Assembly (NCBI GenBank): GCA_903912445.1
Contig: CAIWHP010000111.1
Location: 1 to 55,202, forward strand
Reading direction: 5' to 3'
From: an uncultured Lentisphaerota bacterium
GTDB taxonomy: Bacteria > Verrucomicrobiota > Kiritimatiellia > CAIQIC01
Length of the DNA stretch: 55,202 nucleotides
Made by a program: the position numbers and the translations under genes. Of this stretch, positions 8,112 through 15,750 are shown piece after piece. The notes under the pieces were generated by a model, which was given only the letters and a program-made list of their open reading frames with translations, was not told where the DNA came from and did not search any database. The first letter of the stretch is position 1. Each line of letters opens with the position of its first letter.

Positions 8112-8140
8112 AATCTAGCAGCTTTTCCGGAGATTGCAAA
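8112..8140 (-). promoter_or_regulatory. weak promoter candidate for the secreted unknown
   Basis: Minus strand TTTGCA (8135-8140), a 17-base spacer and TAGATT (8112-8117); each box matches consensus at 4 of 6 positions. The leader would be only about 9 bases long. Confidence 0.25.
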
Positions 8141-8151
8141 GTGGCGGATGG

Positions 8152-8199
8152 ATCTTCCGTGGCAGGAAAAAAACGCCCCACCCTTTCAACCGTGGAAAT
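8152..8199. repeat. degenerate palindrome pair of the TTCCAAG family
   Basis: ATCTTCCGTGGCAGGAAAA and CTTTCAACCGTGGAAAT are two weak matches to the dispersed palindrome, upstream of the acyl-CoA dehydrogenase start. Both arms keep TTTC/TTCC and GGAAA, but the centre is altered. This may be a decayed copy. Confidence 0.3.
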
Positions 8200-8279
8200 A
8201 TGCGGTAGATTGGCCGGCTTTGGCCGCGCGGGCTGGTGGGCGGGCGGTTGCAGCGCAGCTGAACGCACGGGAAAAACCT

Positions 8280-9722
8280 ATGACAGACACCGCGACGGCC
8301 GTAATTGAAAACATAGATCGTTACCTGGCGAAGCGCCATCCGCTCCTGGATAGTCCGGAGGGCTTCCCGCGCGAGGTGGTGGACCAGCTGCACGCGCTGG
8401 GCGCGTTCCGGGTCTTCATCCCGCCGGAACACGGCGGCCTCTACCGCCGCTACAGCGAAAGCCTGGGGCTGATCTCCACGACGGCCTACCACTCGCTCGA
8501 GCTTTCCCTGATGCTCGGCATCACCAGCAGCCTGTTCCTCATGCCCGTCGCGCGCTATGCCCATCCGGAAACGCGCGGGCGCGTGCTGGCGGACTTCCTG
8601 GACCGGCGGCTGCTCGCCGGCATGATGATGACGGAGCCGGACTACGGCACGAACATCATGGGCATCCAGACAAGCTTCCGCGCGGAAGCCGGGGGCTACC
8701 GGGTCCAGGGCGCGAAGCATTGGGCCGGCCTCAGCGGCGTGGGCGACTACTGGCTGGTGTCGGCGCGCAAGGCGCGCGCCTCGGGCGCGCTCGGGCGCGA
8801 CGTGGACTTCTTCATCGTGCGCGCGGACCAGCCCGGCTACCGCTTCGAGCAGCGCTACCCGGCGGCGGGGCTGACCTCGATCTCCTACGGCCTGACGCGC
8901 TTCGACGTACACGTGCCCGCCGACCACAAGCTGTGCGGGCCGGCCACGGACATCCGCGCGCTGTACGACATCCTCAACCGCAGCCGCATCAGCATCGCCG
9001 CGATCGCGGCCGGCGCGACGCGGCGGCTGGTGGACGAGGCCGCGCGCTGGTGCGCCGACCGCGTGGTCTTCGGCAAGCCGCTCGCCGCCTACGAGCAGGC
9101 GCAGCACCGGCTGGCCGCGATGCAGGCCGCCGGCACGGTCTGCCACGCCGCCTGCGCGTATGCCGGGGCGCTGCTCGACGCGCACCACGCGCCGGAGCTG
9201 TTCATCGAAATGCTGACCGCGAACATCGTCAAGGTCACCACGACCGACCTGCTCCAGATGGCCGCACAGTCCGGCGTGCAGCTGCGCGGCGGGCAGGGCT
9301 TCCGCAAGGACCACTACACGGGCAAGGCGTTCACCGACAGCCGCCCGTTCCAGATCTTCGAAGGCAGCAACGACGTGCTCTACGAGGCGATCGCCGCGCA
9401 GCTGATCGGCGAGGCGCGCAAGCTGGGCCTCGGCACGTTGCGCGCCACTCTGGCCCAGCACCCGGGCCTGCCGCCGCCGGTCCTGCCCGCCGACCCGCTG
9501 TGCGACCTGCCGATGGCGACCGCCGATTCGCAGGTCGACCGCGTCCTGTTCGGCAAGCTCATCTCGCGCTATGCCGCCATCGGCATCGTGCAGCAGGTGG
9601 CCGCCACGGACCGGGCGCTGCGGCCGGAGCTGGTCGCCAGCGCGATCGACTATCTGCGCGCCGAGTGCGAAGGCTTCCAGCACGAGCGCACCACGCGCTT
9701 CCGCGCCCGCTTCATTGCCTGA
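8280..9722 (+). CDS. acyl-CoA dehydrogenase family flavoprotein
   Basis: FAD-dependent alpha,beta-dehydrogenase of the acyl-CoA dehydrogenase superfamily (480 aa, longer than the usual 380-400). The N-terminal helical domain holds the F-R-V-F-I-P-P-E-H-G-G-L region, the middle beta domain holds M-M-M-T-E-P-D-Y-G-T-N and K-H-W-A-G, and the C-terminal helical domain holds GGQGFRKDHYTGK and IFEGSND, where the Glu aligns with the catalytic base of the usual IYEGT motif. The C-terminus is extended by about 70 residues. Start MTDTATAV at 8280; the frame upstream crosses a palindromic repeat and is unlikely to be translated. No other beta-oxidation genes adjoin, so the substrate is unknown. Confidence 0.88.
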   Translation: MTDTATAVIENIDRYLAKRHPLLDSPEGFPREVVDQLHALGAFRVFIPPEHGGLYRRYSESLGLISTTAYHSLELSLMLGITSSLFLMPVARYAHPETRGRVLADFLDRRLLAGMMMTEPDYGTNIMGIQTSFRAEAGGYRVQGAKHWAGLSGVGDYWLVSARKARASGALGRDVDFFIVRADQPGYRFEQRYPAAGLTSISYGLTRFDVHVPADHKLCGPATDIRALYDILNRSRISIAAIAAGATRRLVDEAARWCADRVVFGKPLAAYEQAQHRLAAMQAAGTVCHAACAYAGALLDAHHAPELFIEMLTANIVKVTTTDLLQMAAQSGVQLRGGQGFRKDHYTGKAFTDSRPFQIFEGSNDVLYEAIAAQLIGEARKLGLGTLRATLAQHPGLPPPVLPADPLCDLPMATADSQVDRVLFGKLISRYAAIGIVQQVAATDRALRPELVASAIDYLRAECEGFQHERTTRFRARFIA

Positions 9723-9831
9723 CGCCAAGCGTTGGCAGAAACCGGCACACGGGCCTCCCAGCCCCCGGGAAGGGCCTCGCGCGAAGGTGCCGGCCGACCG
9801 CGGGTTGCCCTTGACTCTCCGTCGCGCTTCA

Positions 9832-9855
9832 GGCAAAGGCAGCGCTGTCTTTGCC
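9832..9855. promoter_or_regulatory. 24-bp near-perfect dyad upstream of the metallophosphoesterase
   Basis: A 24-base sequence beginning GGCAAAGGCAGC and ending CTGTCTTTGCC (positions overlapping at the centre) is self-complementary except for one G-T pair. It lies about 40 bases before the start codon. It could be an operator for a dimeric regulator or an RNA hairpin in the leader. Confidence 0.4.
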
Positions 9856-9897
9856 GGCGGGGGCGGCGGGGCGGTGCCGGCGGAAACGGGGGCTGTG

Positions 9898-10872
9898 ATG
9901 AAGAACATGTCGATGCGATTGCTGTTGCTGGTCTGGTTGCTGGCGGGCGCGGCGTGGGCCGGGAACTCGTTCACGATCGCCGTGGTGCCCGACACGCAGC
10001 TGGAAGTGCTGGACGGCAAGGATACGCGGCTGGCCAACCGGTTCCAGTGGCTGATCGCCCACCGCGCGGCGCTGAACCTCCAGTGCGTGCTGCAGAGCGG
10101 CGACCTGGTGAACTGGGACACGGCCGACCACTTCCAATACGAGCGCGCCAGCGCGGCGGCCAAGCTGCTGGACGAGGCCCGCCTGCCCTACATCTTCGCC
10201 CTCGGCAACCACGACACGTGGGCGACCGGCGGCACGCCCGAGAAGCCCGGCGGCAGCGCGCGGCCGGGCAACGTCCACGACAACCTGCGGAACACGGCGG
10301 TGTACAACCAGTACTTCCCGCTGAAGCGGTTTACTTTGCTGGGCGGAGTCTTCGAACCGGGCAAGATAGACAACGCCTGGCACACGTTCCAAGCGGGCGG
10401 GCACGACTGGCTGGTCATCAACCTCGAGCTGTGGGCGCGCAGCAACGCGGTGGCGTGGGCCAAGACGGTGGCCGACCAGCATCCGGCGCACAACGTGATC
10501 CTGCTGACCCACTCGTTCCTGACCAACGGCAAAACCATCGAGCAGCGCAACGGGGGCTACGGCGACAACAGCCCGCAGTACATCTTCGACCACCTGGTCG
10601 CACCGTCCCCGAATTTCCGGCTGGTCTTCTGCGGCCACACCGGCGCGCATGGCTACCGGCTCGACCGCGGCGCGGCGGGCAACGAGATCCACGAGTTCCT
10701 GCAGACCTACCACGATCCCGTCACCAACCCGGTCCGGCTGTTCACGATCGACACCCAGGCCGGCACCATCCAGACGCGGGTCGTCTGCCCGTCGCTGGGC
10801 CAGGACAAGGCGGACGGCTCGACCTTGGAGATCAAGGGCGTGCAGTGGATGCCGGCGGCGGCGCGGCCTTGA
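9898..10872 (+). CDS. secreted metallophosphoesterase (calcineurin-like)
   Basis: Exported dinuclear-metal phosphoesterase (324 aa). Signal peptide MKNMSMRLLLLVWLLAGAAWA. Metal-binding motifs appear in order: V-V-P-D-T-Q (first Asp), QSGDLVNWD (GDxx), ALGNHDTW (GNHD), LTHSFL (His) and FCGHTGAHGYR (GHxH-like). This layout fits the secreted calcineurin-like phosphatases common in PVC and Bacteroidetes. Start at 9898 because the signal peptide begins there and a G-rich ribosome site precedes it. Substrate not predictable; phosphodiester or phosphomonoester in the periplasm is the family range. Confidence 0.9.
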   Translation: MKNMSMRLLLLVWLLAGAAWAGNSFTIAVVPDTQLEVLDGKDTRLANRFQWLIAHRAALNLQCVLQSGDLVNWDTADHFQYERASAAAKLLDEARLPYIFALGNHDTWATGGTPEKPGGSARPGNVHDNLRNTAVYNQYFPLKRFTLLGGVFEPGKIDNAWHTFQAGGHDWLVINLELWARSNAVAWAKTVADQHPAHNVILLTHSFLTNGKTIEQRNGGYGDNSPQYIFDHLVAPSPNFRLVFCGHTGAHGYRLDRGAAGNEIHEFLQTYHDPVTNPVRLFTIDTQAGTIQTRVVCPSLGQDKADGSTLEIKGVQWMPAAARP

Positions 10873-10893
10873 GGGTCAAACCACGAACTTAAC

Positions 10894-10964
10894 GTTCTTG
10901 CTCGTCCTCGTCCTCGAATTATCGCGTCAACACAGATCGAGGACGACGACGAGAACGAGGACGA
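10894..10964. repeat. low-complexity CGTCCT/AGGACG inverted repeat
   Basis: A pyrimidine-rich tract built from CTCGTCCTCGTCCTCGA (to 10917) is followed, after a 19-base AT-richer spacer, by a purine-rich tract made of GAGGACGA-type units (10937-10964). The two can fold into a long imperfect hairpin. It sits between convergent genes (metallophosphoesterase and TIM-barrel protein), where a bidirectional terminator or a simple-repeat island are both plausible. Confidence 0.55.
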
Positions 10965-11053
10965 TCAAATTAATCAACCGAAATGCCACAAAGGCCAACG
11001 CGTTCGTCGCCCGCCGGCGGTGGCCCCATGACCGCCGCCGCGGGTGGGTCAGC

Positions 11054-11953
11054 TCAAACCTTCGCCGCGTCCCACTGCTGGCGCAGGTAGTCGAAAGCCT
11101 TCGGTACATCCACTTCGGGGTTGGCGCCCTTCTTGCAGCCGCATTCCAGGCTGCAGAAGTCCTGGTAGCCGATCTGCTTGAGGCCCTTGAAACCCTCGAC
11201 GTAGCTGTGCGGTTCCTGGGCGGGCAGGATGCGATGATCGCGCGTGGCGAGATGGACGTGGTGCAGCCACTTGCCGGCGGTGACGAACGCCTGCGTCTGG
11301 TCGGATTCTTCCAGCGCCATGTGGTAGAAGTCGCCCATCATGCAGATGCCCTCGTTGTTGAGCTTGTTGCAGATGGCGACGGCCTGCTCCAGCCGGTTGA
11401 TGTAGAACGTTTCCTTCTTGTTCAGCGGCTCGATCAGGATGCGGCTGCCGACCTTCCTGGCGTAGTCGCCCATGTCCGGGAAGATTTCTTCCAACACCTT
11501 GTCGAGCTCCGCCGGCTTCAGCTCGCTCTGCTTGTGGAAGCACGGCACGAAAATGACGCCGGTGGATTCGAGCTCGGCGGCGGTGTTGAGCGCGGACTTG
11601 ATGGCCTCGATGCCTTTCTTGCGCTTCTCCAGGTCGAGCGAGACGAGGTCGCCCTTCTGCGAGCCCCAGCAGAGCGCGGAAACCTTGATCCCCGTGCCCT
11701 TGAGCGTGGCCTTGATTTCCGCCACGCGGCCGGCCGGGTTGCCGCCGAACTCGATGCCGACGCAGCCATACTTCTGGAGGTTGGCGACCTTCTCCTTCAG
11801 CGAGCCGCCGGGGATGCGGCCTTCCTGGCTGCACAGCTTGAGCACGGCCGGCCGGGAACCGCTCGCGGCGGCCCGCGCCGACAAGGTGAAGCCCGGCAGG
11901 GCGAGCGCGCCCGTGCCGACCAGGGTGGATTTCAGGAATGTACGACGATTCAT
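11054..11953 (-). CDS. Tat-exported sugar phosphate isomerase/epimerase-like TIM-barrel protein
   Basis: AP-endonuclease-2-type TIM barrel of the sugar phosphate isomerase/epimerase family (PF01261-like), 299 aa, exported by the Tat pathway: MNRRTFLKSTLVGTGALALPG with the twin-arginine motif. Metal-binding strands are seen as LIEPLNKKE, MGDFYHM, H-V-H-L-A-T-R-D-H-R and S-L-E-C-G-C-K. The closest functional analogues are hydroxypyruvate isomerase and myo-inosose/xylulose isomerases, but exported members of this group are largely uncharacterised. Start at 11953 gives the Tat signal directly. The AI-2E gene lies upstream on the same strand, separated by palindromic repeats. Confidence 0.88.
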   Translation of the reverse strand: MNRRTFLKSTLVGTGALALPGFTLSARAAASGSRPAVLKLCSQEGRIPGGSLKEKVANLQKYGCVGIEFGGNPAGRVAEIKATLKGTGIKVSALCWGSQKGDLVSLDLEKRKKGIEAIKSALNTAAELESTGVIFVPCFHKQSELKPAELDKVLEEIFPDMGDYARKVGSRILIEPLNKKETFYINRLEQAVAICNKLNNEGICMMGDFYHMALEESDQTQAFVTAGKWLHHVHLATRDHRILPAQEPHSYVEGFKGLKQIGYQDFCSLECGCKKGANPEVDVPKAFDYLRQQWDAAKV

Positions 11954-12066
11954 CGGAACGTCTCCTTCGTATGGGGTTGGTCCTGTCTGCTGCTGCCACG
12001 TGAGAACATGCGCGGATTTTCCCGAGCCCGCCTGCAAAGTCAAGCCCGGCACCGGGCCTCAGGCGC

Positions 12067-12120
12067 TTTTTCTGGCCTTTGGATTTCCCGTGCGGGGCGA
12101 AATAGTTCCAGCCCTTGGAA
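12067..12120. repeat. paired TTCCAAG/CTTGGAA palindromes
   Basis: TTTTTCTGGCCTTTGGATTT (12067-12086) and TTCCAGCCCTTGGAA (12106-12120), separated by about 20 bases, lie between the AI-2E gene and the TIM-barrel gene. The second copy has 5-base perfect arms around a 5-base centre. Members of the dispersed family described in the findings. Confidence 0.55.
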
Positions 12121-12165
12121 CCTCCTGTCCGGACCGGCGCGAAGGCGGGCGGCAGCGGGCGCCGC

Positions 12166-13272
12166 TCAGTCGTGGCCGGCGCGGCCGCGCGCGGCGTGGC
12201 TGCCGCCGATCCATTCGCGCAGGAGGACCAAGCCCGCGGCCAGCAGGGTCGGGCCGAGGAAGACGCCCAGAAAGCCGAAGGCCAGCAACCCGCCTGCCAC
12301 GCCCAGCAGGGTGATGATGAAGGGCTGGTTCACGCCGCGGGCGATGAGGTAGGGCTTGACCAGGTTGTCGATGCCGCTGATGGCCAGGAAGCCCCAAAAT
12401 AGCATGAACACGCCCCACCCCGTGCGTTCCGACATGAACAGCCAGACGGTCACGGGCACCCAGACCAGGGGCGGGCCCACGGGCACCAAGGAAAGGAAGA
12501 ACGTAAGCAAACCGAGAAACAGGGCACCGGGAACGCCGGCCACGACAAAGCCGATGGCCGCCACGATACCCTGGGCCAGGGCGGTGCCCAAGATGCCATA
12601 GACCACTCCCTTGACGGTCTTGCCGACGGACGCCACCAGGTGCTGGGTGGTGTCCCCGGCCAGGCGGCGGATCACGGCGGAGATCTGCTCCATCACCTTC
12701 TCGCCGCTCAGGTAGAAAAAGAAGGCGAGGACCAGCGAGAGCACCAACTGCAGCAGCCCCTTGCCGATGTGGAGACTGTTCTTCAGCAGCCAGCCTTGCG
12801 ACGTGGCGAAGAAGTTGCGCACCAGCTCGAACGTTCTGTCGCTGTCGGTGGACAGCCGTTGCCAGCCGGCGGCGAGATGGTCGCCCGCCAGCGGCAGGCC
12901 GCGGATCCACTCTGGCGGCGCCGGCAGGCCCTTCTCGCGCAGGCTGGAGAAGAAGCCGAGCAACTGCGACAGGTTATCGGCCAGGGTCAGCCCGACCAGC
13001 GCGAACGGGAGCACCACCAGCAGTCCCAGCAGGCAGGTCATCAACAGCGCGGCCAGCGACCGCCGCCCACGCAGCACCCTCTTCAGGCGGACAAACAGCG
13101 GCCAAGTGACAAAGCACAGGATGCCCGCCCACAGGATGGCCGGGAAGAACGGCCGCAGCACCAGGAAGCAGCCGGCGACCAGCAGGGCGGCCGCGACGAT
13201 CCCTGCGATCTGCGTTATGCGCGCATCAAGCGTCTGCAAGTTGCTCCTTGTGGGAACCTTCGCGGATGACAC
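12166..13272 (-). CDS. AI-2E family transporter (YdiK/PerM/TqsA-like)
   Basis: Integral-membrane protein (368 aa) of the AI-2 exporter/PerM family. An N-terminal pair of helices (A-A-L-L-V-A-G-C-F-L-V-L-R-P-F-F-P-A-I-L-W-A) is followed by further helix pairs, a soluble central stretch (about 95-150) and the conserved segment V-P-V-G-P-P-L-V-W-V-P with the late R-G-V-N-Q-P and F-L-G-V-F-L-G-P motifs. About eight helices fit the family. Members have been implicated in AI-2 export, Na+/H+ antiport and stress resistance, so substrate is open. Start MSSAKVPTR gives the expected short cytoplasmic tail. Confidence 0.9.
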   Translation of the reverse strand: MSSAKVPTRSNLQTLDARITQIAGIVAAALLVAGCFLVLRPFFPAILWAGILCFVTWPLFVRLKRVLRGRRSLAALLMTCLLGLLVVLPFALVGLTLADNLSQLLGFFSSLREKGLPAPPEWIRGLPLAGDHLAAGWQRLSTDSDRTFELVRNFFATSQGWLLKNSLHIGKGLLQLVLSLVLAFFFYLSGEKVMEQISAVIRRLAGDTTQHLVASVGKTVKGVVYGILGTALAQGIVAAIGFVVAGVPGALFLGLLTFFLSLVPVGPPLVWVPVTVWLFMSERTGWGVFMLFWGFLAISGIDNLVKPYLIARGVNQPFIITLLGVAGGLLAFGFLGVFLGPTLLAAGLVLLREWIGGSHAARGRAGHD

Positions 13273-13819
13273 CCGCCGCCCGGGCCGCCTTCACAGGCTT
13301 CCGGCTCCGTGCGCGGCCTGGCGTGTACCGGGTCCGCCGGCCGGATAAGTAATTGCTTCGGCTCGCCCACCGTGGGCGCGTCGCTTTTCGACCGCACTAT
13401 GACGCTGAAAAATCATGTACGCAGTTTTACACGGCACCCTGCAAAGTCAAGCCGGTTTCCCCCAAAATCCCTCCGCAGGGCAAGCGTAATGTTGAATGTC
13501 GTGCCCTAACCCTGATTCTGCCAGAGATCAGCCCGTGCCTGCGATGTTCGCGCTGACATCGGCCCGCTTTCGGCGCATATTTTCATCGTCGTCCGTTTGT
13601 TTGCGGGGCCCATATTCCACCCCGATTTTCAGCTGCCTGACGGCTCCCGCAGGAAGCATGGGGAACTTTTCCGGCAGCATCATTGAAAACTGAGCGACAG
13701 GCGCGGCCTGCGCGTGGCGCCACGTCCCACCACTCTGACATGATTCTGCCATAAATGATTCTGTCGAATTTTTCCGGGCTGCAGCTGGTTTCGGCTTCAG
13801 GAGAGGAGCACCCCCACCG
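13273..13819. other. 547-base intergenic stretch without a supported gene
   Basis: The right side of the AI-2E gene contains CCTGCAAAGTCAAGCC (13438-13453), also present at 12031-12046 on the left side of that gene; its complement begins with a TTGACT -35-like box. Further on are three GATTCTG words (13513, 13742 and 13755) with TGCC or TCG endings. A minus-strand frame at 13528-13848 is open but shows no family features. The stretch may hold gene debris; I see nothing else. Confidence 0.4.
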
Positions 13820-14125
13820 TCAGACGACGGAACCGCTGAAGCGGCCATTCTGCGCGCCGTCTTCCGCGTCCACCAGCTCCACGATCTGCTTCAGCTCATC
13901 GCCCGAGATCACCTGCTTGGAAACCAGACACCGGATCACGGCCGCGAGATAGAGGCGCAGCTCGTCGTTCTCCTGCTGCAGCTGCTGGATCGCCGGCGTG
14001 GCGTCCGCGGACGGCGGCCCGCGGCGCTGAATTTCGGTGCGCAGGCGCGCGAGTTCCTCTTTCTGGTCCGAGAGGTCCAGCTGCTGGCCCAGATCACCGA
14101 GCAATAGATAGCGTCCCCAGCCCAT
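13820..14125 (-). CDS. small coiled-coil protein of unknown function
   Basis: Hypothetical 101-aa protein. The N-terminus MGWGRYLLLGDLGQQLDL has a short hydrophobic helix, followed by an acidic/basic heptad-like region (residues about 18-60: E-E-L-A-R-L-R-T-E-I-Q, then Q-Q-L-Q-Q-E-N-D-E-L-R-L-Y) likely to form a coiled coil, and then a helical C-terminal part with V-I-R-C-L-V-S-K. The good codon use and complete frame support a real gene. Such short proteins with a G-W-x-R-x-x-x-L-G-D start recur in PVC genomes to my knowledge, but no function is assigned. Confidence 0.7.
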   Translation of the reverse strand: MGWGRYLLLGDLGQQLDLSDQKEELARLRTEIQRRGPPSADATPAIQQLQQENDELRLYLAAVIRCLVSKQVISGDELKQIVELVDAEDGAQNGRFSGSVV

Positions 14126-14438
14126 GATCCACTCCTTCTTCCGCCGCGCACCGGACCCATTCCGGCCGTGCGCTCAGGAATCATTGGGCGATAATAATTG
14201 TCCGCGGACGCTGAAGCCAGAGGGAACTGAAAGATAGCCGATTGAAGATTGCCGACTGCAGATTGGAAGAAATAGCTAAAGCCTCAAATGCTCTCGCGGC
14301 TGATCGACTGGCTGGGAGCGGCGGCATTCCTGCCGCCGCAGAAAGAACGCCGGATACGAGTGTTGCCCTCGTTAGACGACTGCAGGATGCCGGATTTTTC
14401 GTTGACGCCGGGAAACGCGGCAGGCATGTATACAAATA
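14126..14438. other. intergenic stretch with hairpin and short GATTG repeats
   Basis: Contains the units GATTGAAGATTGCC and GACTGCAGATTGG (14239-14265), a type of short repeat often seen between genes, and the 9-bp hairpin at 14318-14339. No coding frame here has family support. It is the leader region of the divergent PQQ-like gene. Confidence 0.4.
14318..14339. repeat. GC-rich intergenic hairpin
   Basis: GCGGCGGCA pairs perfectly with TGCCGCCGC around a TTCC loop. It lies about 100 bases upstream of the PQQ-like protein gene; no T run follows. Similar in design to the hairpins at 5947-5964 and 18287-18304. Confidence 0.5.
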
Positions 14439-15686
14439 ATGAAAACAGTCCACACCTGTCTGCTCGTGCTCGGAATTACCGCCCTGGCGGCGCAATCAAA
14501 AGCGCTGGGGGAGAACTGGCCGGGCTGGCGGGGGCCGCGCGGCGACGGCACCAGCCTGGAAACCCGCGTCCCGACGAAATGGAGCGGCACCGACAACGTC
14601 GCCTGGAAAACACCGCTGCCCGGCATCGGCCACTCGTCACCGGTGGTCTGGGGCGACCGGATCTTCCTCACCACCGCCATCGCCGAGACCAAGGACCGCG
14701 CCCTGCTCTGTCTCGACCGGAAAACCGGCCGGCTGCTCTGGCAAAAGACGGTGCTCCAGGCGCCGTGGGAGGCCAAGCACGGCGAGAACAGCTACGCCTC
14801 CAGCACCCCCGTGACCGATGGCGAGAAAGTGTTCGTCACCTTTCTCGACGGCAACGAGGTGGTCGTGGCGGCATACGATTTTGCCGGCGAGCAAAAGTGG
14901 CTGGCCCGGCCGGGACACTTCGACAGCGGCTGGGGCTTTTGTCACAGCCCGGTCATTTTCGAAGACAACGTGCTGGTGGCCTGTTGCGGCAAGACTTCGG
15001 GCGTGCTGGCGGCCCTGAGCCGCAGCGACGGCCAGAAAGTGTGGAGCCTCGAACCCAAGCATCCCGTGCAGAGCTTCAGCGTGCCGCTGATCATGGAAAT
15101 GGCCGGGCGCATGCAGATGATCGTGCCGGGCAACAAGGCGATCACCAGCTATGATCCGAGGGACGGCAAGGAACTGTGGACGGTAGACGGCCCCTCGACG
15201 GAGTTTATTGCGACGCCGGTCTTCCATGCGAAGGCGGGGCTGGTGCTCGGCGCCAGCAGCTGGCCCACCCGGTTCCTCGTGGCCATCAAGCCCGACGGTG
15301 CCGGCAACGTCACCGCCAGCAAGGTGGCGTGGCAGACGAAGGAGGGCGCCCCCTATGTGCCCTCGCCCATCGCCGTGGGCGCTTATGTGCTGAGCTCTGC
15401 GTTTGAGGGCCAGAAGCCGTTGTGCTGTTTGGAAGCCGCCACCGGGAAACTCCTTTGGCAGCTGGAGGCCGCGGGGCTGCATCACGCGTCGCCCGTCACG
15501 GCGAATGGCCTGGTTTATTTCTTGAACGATGACGGCGTGACGCACGTGGTCAAAGCCGGTCCGGCGCTCGAGCTGGTGTCCCGCAACGCGCTGGGCGAGA
15601 AAACCTACGCGTCGCCCGTGATCAGCCAGGGCCAAATTTTCCTGCGAGGCTTCAACCACCTTTACTGCATCGGTCCGGCAAAGTAG
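14439..15686 (+). CDS. secreted PQQ-like beta-propeller protein
   Basis: Exported eight-bladed-propeller protein (415 aa) of the PQQ-binding-like/outer membrane protein BamB-like superfamily. Signal peptide MKTVHTCLLVLGITALAAQSKA is followed by N-W-P-G-W-R-G-P-R-G-D-G-T-S, a start shared by large families in planctomycetes and verrucomicrobia. Repeated blade motifs include C-L-D-R-K-T-G-R-L-L-W-Q-K and C-L-E-A-A-T-G-K-L-L-W-Q. No quinoprotein catalytic residues could be confirmed, so a binding or scaffold role is as likely as a dehydrogenase. First gene of a plus-strand run of exported proteins to 18154. Confidence 0.88.
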   Translation: MKTVHTCLLVLGITALAAQSKALGENWPGWRGPRGDGTSLETRVPTKWSGTDNVAWKTPLPGIGHSSPVVWGDRIFLTTAIAETKDRALLCLDRKTGRLLWQKTVLQAPWEAKHGENSYASSTPVTDGEKVFVTFLDGNEVVVAAYDFAGEQKWLARPGHFDSGWGFCHSPVIFEDNVLVACCGKTSGVLAALSRSDGQKVWSLEPKHPVQSFSVPLIMEMAGRMQMIVPGNKAITSYDPRDGKELWTVDGPSTEFIATPVFHAKAGLVLGASSWPTRFLVAIKPDGAGNVTASKVAWQTKEGAPYVPSPIAVGAYVLSSAFEGQKPLCCLEAATGKLLWQLEAAGLHHASPVTANGLVYFLNDDGVTHVVKAGPALELVSRNALGEKTYASPVISQGQIFLRGFNHLYCIGPAK

Positions 15687-15750
15687 CGGCGGGCCAGCGC
15701 GCGCGGAATCGCGGCTTGCATCAAGGGCGGCGCTGTTGTTTCATCCGTGC

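Noticed and set aside
8103-8279. Upstream in-frame extension of the acyl-CoA dehydrogenase
   Set aside because: The extra residues cross a palindrome-like repeat and lack family similarity; the ATG at 8280 fits the domain start.
10873-11053. CRISPR-like array in the CGTCCT/AGGACG region
   Set aside because: The repeats are simple tandem units in two inverse tracts without unique spacers; no cas genes in the window.
13528-13848. Minus-strand frame of 106 codons
   Set aside because: No signal, motif or good ribosome site; composition unlike neighbours; overlaps the downstream end of the coiled-coil gene. Could be debris of an older gene.
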